Assembly: GCF_042657165.1 (NCBI RefSeq)
Contig: NZ_JBHSNJ010000012.1
Span: forward strand, 1-64,000
Reading direction: 5' to 3'
DNA: 64,000 nt
Source of the DNA: Agrilutibacter niabensis
GTDB lineage: Bacteria > Pseudomonadota > Gammaproteobacteria > Xanthomonadales > Xanthomonadaceae
The first letter of the stretch is position 1, and the number at the start of each line of letters is the position of its first letter. A program made the position numbers and the translations under genes. Of this stretch, positions 8,822 to 17,597 are shown piece after piece. The notes below the pieces were generated by a model. It saw only the letters and a list, made by a program, of their open reading frames with translations, was not told where the DNA came from and ran no database searches.

Positions 8822-8847
8822 CGCAGGCAGGCGGCTACCGGCCCCGC

Positions 8848-10173
8848 ATGACTAAACCGCTCAGCATCCCCGCCCGCAACCACGCCCGGCGCCGCAAGCA
8901 GCTCATGCGCATGGCTGGCGACGAAGCGATCCTGATCCTGCCGGCGGCGAAGGAAGTCGTGCGCAGCCGCGATACGCACTATCCGTACCGCCAGGATTCC
9001 GACTTCTGGTACCTCACCGGCTTCGCCGAACCCGATGCGGTGCTGGTGATGGTGCCCGGCCGCAAACACGGCGAGACGCTGCTGTTCTGCCGCGAGCGCG
9101 ACCCCGAGCGTGAGGGCTGGGACGGCCCGCGGTTTGGCCCGGAAGGGGCCGTAGAAGCATTCGGCTTTGATGACGCCTATCCGATCGGCGACCTCGACGA
9201 CATCCTGCCTGGCCTGCTCGAAGGCCGCACGCGCGTGTATTACCACTTCGGCCGCGACCAGGAATTCGACCTCAAGCTGATCGGCTGGTTGAACCGCGTG
9301 CGCGCGCAGATGCGGCACGGTGCGCAGCCACCGCACGAATTCCTCGAACTCGGCCACCTGCTCGACGAGATGCGGCTGTTCAAGGATCGTGACGAACTGC
9401 GGTTGATGCAGCGCGCTGCGGACATCAGCATGCGCGCGCACGAAGCCGCCATGCGCGCGGTGCGCGGCGGCATGCGCGAGTACGAATTGCAGGCCGAAAT
9501 CGAGCGCGTCTTCCGCCAGCACGATGCCGAGCCTGCCTACAACAGCATCATCGGCGCGGGGAGCAACGCCTGCGTCCTGCACTACCGCGCCAACAGCGCG
9601 CCCATCAATGATGGCGAACTCGTGCTCGTCGATGCCGGGGCCGAATACCGTGGCTATGCCGCCGACATCACCCGCACGTTTCCGGTGAGCGGCCGCTTCA
9701 CCAAGGAGCAGCGCGCCCTGCATGATCTGGTGGATGCCGCGCAGGCCGCGGCGTTGAAGCAGGCGAGACCCGGCGTGCCCTACGAAGCCGGTCACCAGGC
9801 CGCCGTCACCACGCTTACCGAAGGCCTGCTGCGGCTGGGCCTGCTCAAGGGCAGGCTCGAGAAGAACCTCGCCGACGGTCTCTACCGCCGCTTCTACCGC
9901 CACAAGACCGGCCATTGGCTTGGACTGGATGTGCACGATGTCGGCGAATACCGGATCGATGGCGAATCGCGCCTGCTCGAACCGGGCATGGTCTTCACCG
10001 TCGAGCCCGGCCTGTACATCGGGGCCGACGACGCCACCGTCGATGCGAAATGGCGCGGCATCGGCATCCGCATCGAGGACGACGTGCTGGTGACGAAGGA
10101 TGGCCACGAGGTGCTGACGCGCGGGCTCGCGCGCAGCGCGGACGACATCGAAGCGTTCATGGCCGGGGCCTGA
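8848..10173 (+). CDS. pepP: Xaa-Pro aminopeptidase
   Basis: This cytosolic dimanganese peptidase of family M24B releases N-terminal residues that precede proline. Length is 441 residues, the same as E. coli PepP. Metal ligands can be placed at Asp262 (LVDAGAEY) and Asp273 (ADITRTFP), with HKTGHWLGLDVHD, the glutamate in MVFTVEPGLYI and that in GIRIEDD supplying the rest. The N-terminal domain (YRQDSDFWYLTGFAEPDAVL) is typical. The ATG at 8848 lies 26 bases after the ygfB-like stop, so the two are probably one transcript. The longer in-frame opening from 8584 overlaps ygfB and is rejected. Confidence 0.95.
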   Translation: MTKPLSIPARNHARRRKQLMRMAGDEAILILPAAKEVVRSRDTHYPYRQDSDFWYLTGFAEPDAVLVMVPGRKHGETLLFCRERDPEREGWDGPRFGPEGAVEAFGFDDAYPIGDLDDILPGLLEGRTRVYYHFGRDQEFDLKLIGWLNRVRAQMRHGAQPPHEFLELGHLLDEMRLFKDRDELRLMQRAADISMRAHEAAMRAVRGGMREYELQAEIERVFRQHDAEPAYNSIIGAGSNACVLHYRANSAPINDGELVLVDAGAEYRGYAADITRTFPVSGRFTKEQRALHDLVDAAQAAALKQARPGVPYEAGHQAAVTTLTEGLLRLGLLKGRLEKNLADGLYRRFYRHKTGHWLGLDVHDVGEYRIDGESRLLEPGMVFTVEPGLYIGADDATVDAKWRGIGIRIEDDVLVTKDGHEVLTRGLARSADDIEAFMAGA

Positions 10174-10267
10174 ACCGGGCCGCGAGGCGGAATCGGCGCG
10201 GTGGCGGCCATCGGTGAGTAAACCATTCGCACATGGCCCTGACACCGGGCGCCCTTAGACTTCACGC

Positions 10268-11101
10268 ATGACCACGCGCCACGCCATGGCCTGTTGGCTG
10301 CGCGGCCGGAGGCCGATCCGGGGGCTGCTCCTGCCGGTAGTGCTGCTGGTGCTGCTGTGCAGTGCCACGGCGGCGCAGGCGCGCACGGTCTACCGCTGCA
10401 TGCGGGACGGCACGGTCAGCCTCGCCACCGCTCCCGAGCCCGGCTCGCGTTGCGTCGCAAGACACATCGACGACGACGCGGTGAAGCTGCCGAACCTGTG
10501 GGGTGCGCTCGGCGTCGTCAACGGCACGCTGTACGAACGTCAACAGGACGGCAAGACGGTCTACGGCACGCGCGAGCTGCCCGGATCGACCCCGGTGCTG
10601 TCCTTCACGGTCGCCACGCCCCCGGGCGAGCCCGCGCACGCGGGCCTGGGCAAGGTCGGCGCGCCGCAAGTCGATCGCTATCCGGCGCAGTTCCGCACCG
10701 CGGCGAAGAAGCACGGTATCGACGATGCATGGCTGCGCGCGATCGCGCATGTGGAAAGCGGCTTCGATGCCAAGGCGGTGTCGTCCAAGGGCGCACGGGG
10801 CGTGATGCAGTTGATGCCGGAAACCGCGCGCGAATACGGCGTGGCCGATGCGTTCTCGCCGATGCAATCGATCGACGCGGGTGCGCGGCACCTGCATGGG
10901 CTGGTGCTCCGCTATCGCGGCGATCTCACCCTGGCCGCTGCCGCCTATAACGCCGGCGTCGGTGCGGTGACCCGATACCGGGGCGTGCCGCCGTACCGGG
11001 AAACGCAGGACTACATTGCGAAAGTGCAGGCGCTGCACGCCAGCTATCGCTTGGCATTGGCGCGCACCGCACCGCCCAGTCGCGGCCGCGCAGCGCCGTA
11101 A
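10268..11101 (+). CDS. Exported lytic transglycosylase (SLT domain)
   Basis: This is a 277-residue peptidoglycan-cleaving enzyme. It has a basic N-terminus and hydrophobic signal segment (about 19-38, ending AAQA), a short cysteine-containing N-terminal region (residues 40-70), and a C-terminal family-1 lytic transglycosylase domain (about 135-260). The catalytic glutamate is E163 in HVESGFDAKAVSSKGARG; VMQLMPETAREYG and AAAAYNAGVGAV complete the fold signature. Such enzymes produce anhydromuropeptides during wall turnover or when secretion machines are inserted. No clear ribosome-binding site precedes the ATG, and an internal ATG at 10286 is possible. It appears to be a single gene. Confidence 0.88.
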   Translation: MTTRHAMACWLRGRRPIRGLLLPVVLLVLLCSATAAQARTVYRCMRDGTVSLATAPEPGSRCVARHIDDDAVKLPNLWGALGVVNGTLYERQQDGKTVYGTRELPGSTPVLSFTVATPPGEPAHAGLGKVGAPQVDRYPAQFRTAAKKHGIDDAWLRAIAHVESGFDAKAVSSKGARGVMQLMPETAREYGVADAFSPMQSIDAGARHLHGLVLRYRGDLTLAAAAYNAGVGAVTRYRGVPPYRETQDYIAKVQALHASYRLALARTAPPSRGRAAP

Positions 11102-11373
11102 ACGACCTTCTCGCGCGCATCACGATGATGCGCAGCAATACGCGGAGCGTCGTGGCTGCGCATGAATGGGCGCGTTCGCTAGTACGGCGGCATGGCCGTG
11201 TGAACGCGCCGTTACCTGACCCCGTCCTTAGCGCACATAAAGGTGCACGCCACCATGGTTCGCACTGCCATGGTCGGCGGGTTGGCGTCCTAGCCAGCTA
11301 TCAGCCGCCATGACAGTTGTCGCAGCCGTCCTGATCCTCAGGTCGACGCTGCTTGAACCAGGAGAGATTCGCC

Positions 11374-12042
11374 ATGACTACCAGCAATCGCAATCTGCTC
11401 GCCATCGCCTTGGCGACGGCGCTACTGTCGCCGGCGGCATCGGCCGGGCAGGGAGGCGGCAAGGGACCGCCGGACATCCCGCAAACCGTGTCCACCCAGG
11501 GCGTGGTGTCGGAGAGCATGCCCACGACCAACCCGCCGGAACGGACCATGGGCGAAGTGCGCAAGGCAGAGGCGACCGCGCACGAGCAAGCCACCCCACC
11601 GCCGTCGCCAATCCACTCGCAGGGCGGCGAACACGCTGCTCCGCCCGCAGCGGTCGTGCAGCGCGATACGTGGACACGCCTCGATACCGACGGTGATGGC
11701 CGGATCAGCACCACGGAAGGCGCGATCGATTCCGAATTCAATACCGGCTTCACTGCCATGGATGCGGACCGGGACGGCTTCGTCAGCGATACCGAATATC
11801 GCAGCGCCGCGAAGGCAAGCATGGAGACCGGCCGAGGCGGCACGGAGACTTCCTCCAGCAGCGCCTCCAGCCTGGGTGACGTGATGCGACGGCTCGACAC
11901 CAACGCCGATGGCTCGATCAGCATCAGCGAAGGCGATGCCGACGGATCCATCAAGTCCAGCTTCGCCACCATCGATGCCAACAGCGACGGCATGGTGACA
12001 CGCGCGGAATACCAGGCGTGGTTGAAGGCGACCCGCAAGTAA
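11374..12042 (+). CDS. Exported EF-hand calcium-binding protein (four EF loops)
   Basis: This is a 222-residue secreted or periplasmic protein. After a signal peptide (residues 1-24, ending AASA) comes a Pro/Thr-rich linker, then four canonical 12-residue EF loops: DTDGDGRISTTE (104-115), DADRDGFVSDTE (130-141), DTNADGSISISE (175-186) and DANSDGMVTRAE (201-212). All keep the Asp/Asn ligands and the position-12 Glu, so calcium binding is likely. No catalytic domain is seen. The start at 11374 has AGGAGA 7 bases upstream; the ATG at 11353 would place residues before the signal peptide. The 270 bases upstream show no gene or clear regulatory element. Confidence 0.85.
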   Translation: MTTSNRNLLAIALATALLSPAASAGQGGGKGPPDIPQTVSTQGVVSESMPTTNPPERTMGEVRKAEATAHEQATPPPSPIHSQGGEHAAPPAAVVQRDTWTRLDTDGDGRISTTEGAIDSEFNTGFTAMDADRDGFVSDTEYRSAAKASMETGRGGTETSSSSASSLGDVMRRLDTNADGSISISEGDADGSIKSSFATIDANSDGMVTRAEYQAWLKATRK

Positions 12043-12102
12043 CGCAAGCGTGTTAACGCAGGAAGACAGGGGCGCCCGAGCGGCGCCCTTGTCGCAGGCG
12101 GT

Positions 12103-12606
12103 TCAGCGGATCAAGGCGGTCGGTGCGTCGAACGGCAGGGGCAAGGCACCGGTGCGCGTTACCGCCGTTTCCACCGCGGGCAGCAGTTCGGCGGCGCCAT
12201 CGACGAGCACCAGGATCCGCCCGGCCTTGATCTCGCCATCAAACTTCTGTCGCACCGGGTCGGGTAGCGACGAGCCCACCAGGGAGGAGGCGAAGGCGCC
12301 CATCAGCACGCCTGCCAGCGCCACCAGTCCGGCGCCCGCCCAGCTCATGCCGACCGACGGAAACACCAGCACGGCTATCGCCCCTGCGACCAGTCCGGCG
12401 ATGCCGCCGAACGCCGCGCCGCGGAACGCGGCGGGTACGAAATCGCTGTCCGCTTCCTTGCGCCGGTTCGGGATCTGGCCGGCCTCGATGTCGGATCGCG
12501 CCACCAGCGAGATGTCCTCGTCATGGATACCCGCTTCGCGCGCGGCCTGGATGGCGGCCCGGGCAGTGACCAGGTCGGGGGTGCTGAAAACGCGTCGGGT
12601 CTTCAT
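12103..12606 (-). CDS. Membrane protein with glycine-rich helices, stress-protein-like
   Basis: This 167-residue protein has an N-terminal segment resembling a ferredoxin-like sensor fold (TRRVFSTPDLVTARAAIQAA), two adjacent Gly/Ala-rich transmembrane helices (about 68-92 and 95-117), and a C-terminal cytoplasmic region with GRILVLVDGAAELLPAVE. This resembles the DUF1269-like or general-stress-related membrane proteins found singly in Xanthomonadaceae, for which no function is established. The ATG at 12606 has CAGGAG 7 bases upstream; the longer frame from 12690 adds unrelated sequence. It converges with the EF-hand gene, and its stop lies 60 bases from that gene's end. Confidence 0.7.
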   Translation of the reverse strand: MKTRRVFSTPDLVTARAAIQAAREAGIHDEDISLVARSDIEAGQIPNRRKEADSDFVPAAFRGAAFGGIAGLVAGAIAVLVFPSVGMSWAGAGLVALAGVLMGAFASSLVGSSLPDPVRQKFDGEIKAGRILVLVDGAAELLPAVETAVTRTGALPLPFDAPTALIR

Positions 12607-12780
12607 CGCGCGCTCCTGATATCGGCCGCAGTCGAACGGTGGCAGCGCGCGGCGCGGCTCCCCAGCGCTGGCGCAAGCTTTGCTCCGCAAAGGTTAGTGA
12701 CGCGTGACGGTGCTTGCGCCCGGGATTCCCCGCCAGGCCAATGCGCGGAGCGCTAGGCTGGCATCCCGCTACCACGCTGG

Positions 12781-12978
12781 ATGGCCGCCATGTTGCCTAC
12801 GATCGCCGTGCCATGCCCCTACTGCGGTGAACGCGTCGAACTGATGATCGACGCCAGCAATGACCTGCAGCACTACGTCGAGGATTGCCCGGTGTGCTGC
12901 CGCCCAATGGAGATTGCCGTGGCGTTCGATGCGGGTGGGGAATTACTCGTGAGCGCGACCCGCGACAGCGATGGATGA
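12781..12978 (+). CDS. CPXCG-motif cysteine-rich small protein
   Basis: This 65-residue protein carries the motif CPYCGE (residues 12-17) and a second pair in CPVCCRP (37-43). The four spaced cysteines would form a zinc knuckle, as in the family of CPXCG-containing cysteine-rich proteins widespread in gammaproteobacteria. There is no signal peptide, so it should be cytosolic. Its function is not known. An internal ATG at 12790 is a possible alternative start. It appears to be transcribed alone. Confidence 0.85.
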   Translation: MAAMLPTIAVPCPYCGERVELMIDASNDLQHYVEDCPVCCRPMEIAVAFDAGGELLVSATRDSDG

Positions 12979-13287
12979 GCATAAGGAAAGGGGGTCGCTG
13001 CGATTCGATGCGGTTTTTTTGCGCAAGGGGGGCGTGTTGTGAAGCCTCATTCGTAAAGGTTGTGTTGCATTCAGCGAAGCGGATCTTCGGGCTTCTCGAC
13101 GTTCGTCACGCTTCCGGGGGGTTCAGCTGGAGCGCATAAACCGCTTTGCCGCTTCTGTGGTTAACGCGGTGTGGAGGTGAGGCGCGCGTCTTTGTTTGTG
13201 TTCATCCAGGCAGGGGCAAGGTGCTTGCCGTGCGGGGCAATCCCCCGATTTCGAAGCGCCACGCACGATCCTTAAGGAGAGAAATTG
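12979..13287. other. Intergenic stretch without a recognised gene
   Basis: These 309 bases separate two small genes. I see no credible coding frame, terminator or RNA family. The last 20 bases hold a strong ribosome-binding site (AAGGAGAG) for the next gene. The promoter of that gene must lie here but no good hexamer pair stands out. Confidence 0.5.
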
Positions 13288-13680
13288 ATGAATCTGTCCC
13301 GCAAGTCCCTGATCGGCACTTTCGCCCTCGTCGCCACCCTGTCCGCCCCGCTGGCCTTTGCACAGACCGACACCACTGCGACCGATGCCTCCATGCAGTC
13401 GACCACCGCGACCGACGCTTCTTCGGCGCAGACCACCCCGGCCCCCGCGCAGCCGACCACGTACAACGACGCCGCAGCGTCCACCATCCAAGGTGATCCG
13501 GCCAAGAAGAGCTGGGCCGACGTGGATGTCGACAAGGACGGCAACCTGAGCAAGGCCGAAGCCTCCGCGGTGCCGGCACTGGGTCAGGTGTTCGACAAGG
13601 CCGACGGCAATGCCGACGGCTCGCTCAGCGCCGACGAATACAAGGCCTATGTAGCCAAGTCGGGTGACGGCAAGAAGTAA
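13288..13680 (+). CDS. Exported EF-hand protein (two EF loops)
   Basis: This 130-residue protein has a clear signal peptide (residues 1-25, ending LAFA), a Thr/Ala/Pro-rich linker (26-70), and two EF loops: DVDKDGNLSKAE (80-91) and DGNADGSLSADE (106-117). It is therefore a small secreted or periplasmic calcium-binding protein of unknown role, related in plan to the four-loop protein at 11374 but shorter. The ATG at 13288 is preceded by AAGGAGAG at ideal spacing; an in-frame TTG one codon earlier is disregarded. A strong hairpin terminator lies about 140 bases downstream. Confidence 0.87.
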   Translation: MNLSRKSLIGTFALVATLSAPLAFAQTDTTATDASMQSTTATDASSAQTTPAPAQPTTYNDAAASTIQGDPAKKSWADVDVDKDGNLSKAEASAVPALGQVFDKADGNADGSLSADEYKAYVAKSGDGKK

Positions 13681-13816
13681 CCCGCAACAGCGACTGGTAC
13701 TTCCTGTCTGCCACCAACGGTTTGCCGGCGCCTCACCTGCCGGCGCAGCGGGGCGGTTCCTACCGTCCCGCTGGTTTGACGTATCGAGCTGCCCGCAAGG
13801 GTGACCCCTCGACAAT

Positions 13817-13853
13817 GCGAAAGGCGGCCTTCGGGCCGCCTTTCGCTTTTCTG
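13817..13853 (+). terminator. Rho-independent terminator
   Basis: A 13-bp stem (GCGAAAGGCGGCC / GGCCGCCTTTCGC) with a TTCG loop is followed by TTTT. It lies between the EF-hand gene and the HAD gene and most likely ends the EF-hand transcript. Confidence 0.85.
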
Positions 13854-13903
13854 CTCCGCGGCCACGGGCGGGAGGGCAAGGACGCGCTGGCATACTTGCG
13901 GGC

Positions 13904-14644
13904 ATGACTTCCCGAGATTCCATCCGCCTGGTCGGCTTCGACGGCGACGACACCCTCTGGCGCAGCGAGGACTACTTCCACGCCGCCCAGGCCGACTTCG
14001 AACGCATCGTGCAGTCCTACGTGGACCTGCACGACACGAGCACGCATGAGCGCCTCTACACGGTCGAGATGCGCAACCTCGCGCTGTTCGGCTATGGCGT
14101 GAAGAGCATGACGCTGTCGATGGTGGAAGCCGCGGTGGAGATCACCGAGGCGCGCATCAGCGCCGCCGACCTGCATCGGATCGTTGCCCTCGGCAAGGAG
14201 TTGCTGCGGCATCCGGTAGAGCTGCTGCCAGGGATCCGCGAGGCGGTGGAAGCGATCGCCGCGGAGCACGAGGTGGTGCTGATCACCAAGGGCGATCTGT
14301 TCCACCAGGAGAACAAGGTGAAGCAGTCGGGCCTCGCCGATCTCTTCCATCGCATCGAGATCGTGAGCGAGAAGGATGCTTCGACCTATGCGCGCGTGCT
14401 GGGCGAGTTCGACCTGCCCGCATCGCACTTCGCAATGATCGGCAACTCGCTGCGGTCCGACATCGCCCCGGTGCTGGAGTTGGGGGGCTGGGGTGTGTAC
14501 ATGCCTTACCACGTGACCTGGGCACACGAGACCGAGGCCCAGGTCGCCGACGATGCGCCGCGCCTGCGCCGTGTGGAAACCCCGTCCGAATTGCCGGCGG
14601 CGGTGAAATCGCTGGCGGAACACGCGGCCTCGCGAGCAGGTTAA
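13904..14644 (+). CDS. HAD family hydrolase
   Basis: This is a 246-residue haloacid-dehalogenase-type phosphohydrolase. Motif I is FDGDDTLW (nucleophile Asp13, acid/base Asp15). Motif II is the threonine in VVLITKGD. A lysine in the VKQSGLADLFHRIEIVSEK region gives motif III, and MIGNSLRSDI gives motif IV. The inserted helical segment (about 25-110) is a type C1 cap. Substrates of this subgroup are usually small phosphorylated metabolites; the one here cannot be told from sequence. It stands alone, following the terminator at 13817. Confidence 0.88.
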   Translation: MTSRDSIRLVGFDGDDTLWRSEDYFHAAQADFERIVQSYVDLHDTSTHERLYTVEMRNLALFGYGVKSMTLSMVEAAVEITEARISAADLHRIVALGKELLRHPVELLPGIREAVEAIAAEHEVVLITKGDLFHQENKVKQSGLADLFHRIEIVSEKDASTYARVLGEFDLPASHFAMIGNSLRSDIAPVLELGGWGVYMPYHVTWAHETEAQVADDAPRLRRVETPSELPAAVKSLAEHAASRAG

Positions 14645-14757
14645 CTGGGGGCTGAGCGCCGCTCGCGATTCACGGGAAAATTACAAATCGGTTCACCGTC
14701 GTCCTCGCATCGTCGGTCCCGTACCCGCCATGGTGGTGGGTGAAGAGGAGAGCACTC

Positions 14758-15225
14758 ATGGCCACTGTGACCCGCTGGCTCGCCACGACCGCACTGGCCG
14801 CCGGGCTCGGCATGGCAACGCTGGCTGTCCCGGCGCCGGCCCATGCCCAGGATGGCGATGACCTGGCGCGCGTGATCGTCGATGTCGCCGATGTGATCTA
14901 CCACGGCGGTTATCCGTACTACCGCTATGGCAACTACGGTTACAACGACCGCCTGATCATGCAGCGCGACCATTACGGTCGCCCGATCTACTATCGCACC
15001 GTGGTTCGTAGCGGTCCTCCCTACGGCAAGGCGCACGGCTACTGGAAGAAGCATGCGCGCGCCAGCCGGGTGGAATGCGATCGCCATGGCCGATGCGTGA
15101 CGCGCTACTACGACCCGCGTTACGACAATCGCTACTACAGCTACGACCACACTCGCTACGATCGCTACCGCTACGACCGTGATGGTCGCTATTGGGATGG
15201 CCGTCATTGGCGCGACGACGATTGA
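14758..15225 (+). CDS. Exported Tyr/Arg/Asp-rich protein of unknown function
   Basis: This 155-residue protein has a typical signal peptide (about 1-30, ending AHAQ). The mature part contains a Tyr/Gly-rich patch (GGYPYYRYGNYGYND), a middle segment with two cysteines in VECDRHGRCV, and an extraordinary C-terminus built of Tyr-Asp-Arg repeats (YDNRYYSYDHTRYDRYRYD). No domain is recognised. The ATG at 14758 has GAGGAGAG upstream, and the site lies inside the longer GTG-started frame from 14740. The low-complexity tail suggests surface, metal or polymer binding, but this is speculation. Confidence 0.75.
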   Translation: MATVTRWLATTALAAGLGMATLAVPAPAHAQDGDDLARVIVDVADVIYHGGYPYYRYGNYGYNDRLIMQRDHYGRPIYYRTVVRSGPPYGKAHGYWKKHARASRVECDRHGRCVTRYYDPRYDNRYYSYDHTRYDRYRYDRDGRYWDGRHWRDDD

Positions 15226-15356
15226 TCGCCCCAGGTCCAGGGCGCGGCATCGGCGTCAGGCGTTCCCCGTGGACCATACGGTGCGACGAAGGCGCCGATG
15301 CCGCTTTCAGTGCGGCGGTGCTAGCCTTGGGGCAACCGCTTCAAGGAGCTCTGGCA

Positions 15357-15791
15357 ATGAAAACCCGACTCGTCGCCTTGCCCTGCGCCCTCCTGCTGGC
15401 CGCTGTTGCCATGCCTGTGTCCGCAGGCGGTCCGATCACCTGCAAGCTCACCTTCAACCTCGCCGGCTGGTCGGTCTTCTACAAGACCGCGAGTGGCACG
15501 GGGACCGTGACCTGCGACAACGGCCAGAGCATGCCGGTCCGCATCCGCGCCAAGGGTGGCGGCCTCACCGTCGGCAAGTCGCGGATCAATGATGGTCGCG
15601 GCGAGTTCTCGGGGGTCTACAACATCAACGACGTGCTGGGGGCCTACGCCAGCAGCGAAGCCCACGCCGGTGCGGCGAAGTCAGCCAAAGCGATGGCGAT
15701 GACCAAGGGCAGCGTATCCCTTGCCCTGGCCGGGAAAGGCGAGGGCTGGGACCTGGGTATCGCCTTCGGCAAGTTCGTGATCGAACGCTGA
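15357..15791 (+). CDS. Exported protein of unknown function
   Basis: This is a 144-residue protein with a signal peptide ending about VSAG (residues 1-22). The mature part contains two cysteines (PITCKLTF and GTVTCDNGQ) that may form a disulfide, and is rich in Gly and small residues (RIRAKGGGLTVGKSRI), suggesting a beta-sheet fold. The motif GWSVFYKTASGTGTV resembles periplasmic beta-barrel-like envelope proteins, but I cannot assign a family. The start is supported by AAGGAGCT 9 bases upstream. It lies in a run of small exported proteins on the same strand. Confidence 0.75.
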   Translation: MKTRLVALPCALLLAAVAMPVSAGGPITCKLTFNLAGWSVFYKTASGTGTVTCDNGQSMPVRIRAKGGGLTVGKSRINDGRGEFSGVYNINDVLGAYASSEAHAGAAKSAKAMAMTKGSVSLALAGKGEGWDLGIAFGKFVIER

Positions 15792-15880
15792 GCACGGCCG
15801 GGCTCACAAGGGATTCATCGCCGCGCATCGAGCATGGCTGCGCAAGGCGGCCCAGCGCAGCGTCACGAGGAATGTCTGGA

Positions 15881-16582
15881 ATGCACTACGTTCAAATGGC
15901 GAAATGGCGCCGCGGTGCTTTCGCGCTGGCGCTGGCAATCACCACGTTCCTTGGCGGTGCTGCTTCCGCGCAGGATCTCACTGTCGGCTGGAACCCGCGC
16001 AGCGGCGACATGTGGGTGGATACGTGGCTGGGTGACATGAACCGCTATGGCGCGCGCTATCCCGAGCCATTCATCGACGAGATGGTGCGCTACCACAATG
16101 CGCCGCGCGCGCTGGTCGTGGACCTCCTGCAAACGCGTCACTGGGCGCCCGGGGACGTCTACTACGCCTGTTCCTTGGCCTCGGTCCTTGGGCGCCCGTG
16201 CCGCTATGTCGTCGACATGTATGAAGCCGATCGCGGCCAGGGCTGGGGCGTGGTCGCGCAGCGCCTTGGCATCAAGCCCGGCTCGCCGGAGTTCCACCGC
16301 CTCAAGAAGGGCTTCGTGCCTACCTATGACCGCTGGGCGCGGCCGATCGATCTCGACGACGATCTGCATCGTGCCTATCCCAATCGCGGCAAGGGCAAGG
16401 CGGTGACCCATGGCAAGCCAGGCAGGTCGGCGGCGGGTCGCGGCCCGGATACGCACGGCGGCAAGGCGGAGGCCCACGGAGCCCACAAGGGCACCGGCAA
16501 GGGCAACAGCAAGGCCAGCGGCAAGGAAAACGGCAAGGCCAGCGGAAAGGGCAACAGTGGAAAGGGCAACGGCAAGGGCTGA
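15881..16582 (+). CDS. Exported protein with Lys/Gly/Asn-rich low-complexity tail
   Basis: This 233-residue protein has an N-terminal signal peptide (ending ASAQ), a globular middle (about 35-160; YPEPFIDEMVRYHNAPRALV, two cysteines) and a highly basic tail from about residue 165 composed almost only of Gly, Lys, Asn, Ser and Ala (for example KGTGKGNSKASGKENGKA). The globular part is conserved-looking but I recognise no family. The tail could bind nucleic acid or cell wall polymers. GAGGA upstream fits the ATG at 15881 better than the one at 15872. It ends 16 bases before the GFA gene. Confidence 0.72.
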   Translation: MHYVQMAKWRRGAFALALAITTFLGGAASAQDLTVGWNPRSGDMWVDTWLGDMNRYGARYPEPFIDEMVRYHNAPRALVVDLLQTRHWAPGDVYYACSLASVLGRPCRYVVDMYEADRGQGWGVVAQRLGIKPGSPEFHRLKKGFVPTYDRWARPIDLDDDLHRAYPNRGKGKAVTHGKPGRSAAGRGPDTHGGKAEAHGAHKGTGKGNSKASGKENGKASGKGNSGKGNGKG

Positions 16583-16598
16583 GTCGTAAACTGGGCAG

Positions 16599-17024
16599 GT
16601 GAACACGCCCGCCCAACCCTCCCTGGTCACGCATCGTGGCGGTTGCCATTGCCGTCGCGTGCGCTTTGAAGTCGATGCTCCGGCAGCGATCGACGTGCTC
16701 GACTGCAACTGCTCGGTATGCCGCATGAGCGGGTTCCTGCACCTGATCGTGCCGGCCGCGCGCTTCCGCTTGTTAGCGGGCGCCGACGACCTCACCGAGT
16801 ACACGTTCAACACCGGCACGGCGCGACATCTTTTCTGCCGCCACTGCGGTGTAAAGAGTTTCTACGTCCCGCGCAGCCATCCAGAAGGCTTCGACATCAA
16901 CGCGCGCTGCCTGGACGAAGGCACGGTGCTGGCGATGACGGTCACGCCCTTCGATGACAACGATCGCGCAGCCGCAACCGCGGCGATCGCGCACCTTACC
17001 CGCACCCCGACGGCGGTACCGTAG
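16599..17024 (+). CDS. GFA (glutathione-dependent formaldehyde-activating) family protein
   Basis: This is a 141-residue zinc-binding protein of the GFA/CENP-V family. The cysteine pattern is GGCHC (residues 11-15), CNCSVC (about 36-41) and FCRHCG (about 77-82), giving two zinc sites. Most members have no proven activity, and glutathione-formaldehyde condensation is documented for only a few. The GTG start lies 16 bases after the preceding stop. A cytosolic location is expected, as there is no signal peptide. Confidence 0.85.
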   Translation: MNTPAQPSLVTHRGGCHCRRVRFEVDAPAAIDVLDCNCSVCRMSGFLHLIVPAARFRLLAGADDLTEYTFNTGTARHLFCRHCGVKSFYVPRSHPEGFDINARCLDEGTVLAMTVTPFDDNDRAAATAAIAHLTRTPTAVP

Positions 17025-17064
17025 CCTGCCTCGTCGCAGTGACGGCGCCGCCAGGATCCCGCGC

Positions 17065-17565
17065 ATGGAAACCACCGCACCCAATGTCCGCATCGTCGAT
17101 TTCGACCCGTGCTGGCGAGACGACTTCGCGCGACTCAACGTGGATTGGCTCGAGCGCTGGTTCGTGGTCGAACCGGTCGATCGCGAAGTCCTGGGCGATC
17201 CGGAAACGCACATCCTCGCCCACGGTGGCCGCGTGCTGTTCGCCCTGTTGCGCGCCGCGGACGGCAGCGAGCGCGCCGTCGGCACCGTCGCGCTCAAGCA
17301 CGAAGGCGAGGGCGTGTACGAACTCACCAAGATGGCGGTCGAAGAGGGGCATCGCGGCGCCGGTATCGGCCGTCGATTGATGGAAGGCGCGCTTGCGGCG
17401 TTCCACGCACTGGGCGGGCGTGAACTGTTCCTGGAATCCAGCAGCAAGCTGGGCCCTGCGCTGGCGCTGTACGAAAGCGTTGGCTTCCGCCATCACCCGG
17501 CGCCTCGGCCCGGCTCGCACTACGCCCGCGCGGACGTTTACATGGTCTGGGAACCGCAGCGATAG
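17065..17565 (+). CDS. GNAT family N-acetyltransferase
   Basis: This is a 166-residue acetyl-CoA-dependent acetyltransferase. Motif A, the CoA pyrophosphate loop, is HRGAGIGRRL (about 98-107), preceded by the beta-strand VYELTKMAV, and the C-terminal LYESVGF is the motif B helix. The substrate cannot be predicted. The ATG at 17065 has AGGA 8 bases upstream; a longer frame from 16954 overlaps the GFA gene and is rejected. It converges with the copper oxidase gene, leaving only 32 bases between stops. Confidence 0.87.
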   Translation: METTAPNVRIVDFDPCWRDDFARLNVDWLERWFVVEPVDREVLGDPETHILAHGGRVLFALLRAADGSERAVGTVALKHEGEGVYELTKMAVEEGHRGAGIGRRLMEGALAAFHALGGRELFLESSSKLGPALALYESVGFRHHPAPRPGSHYARADVYMVWEPQR

Positions 17566-17597
17566 CGATCGCTCACGCAGTTGGTTGATGCGACCTG

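Noticed and set aside
8134..10245. Open frame of 703 codons on the minus strand
   Set aside because: Antisense to the ygfB-like gene and pepP; no motif, typical GC shadow.
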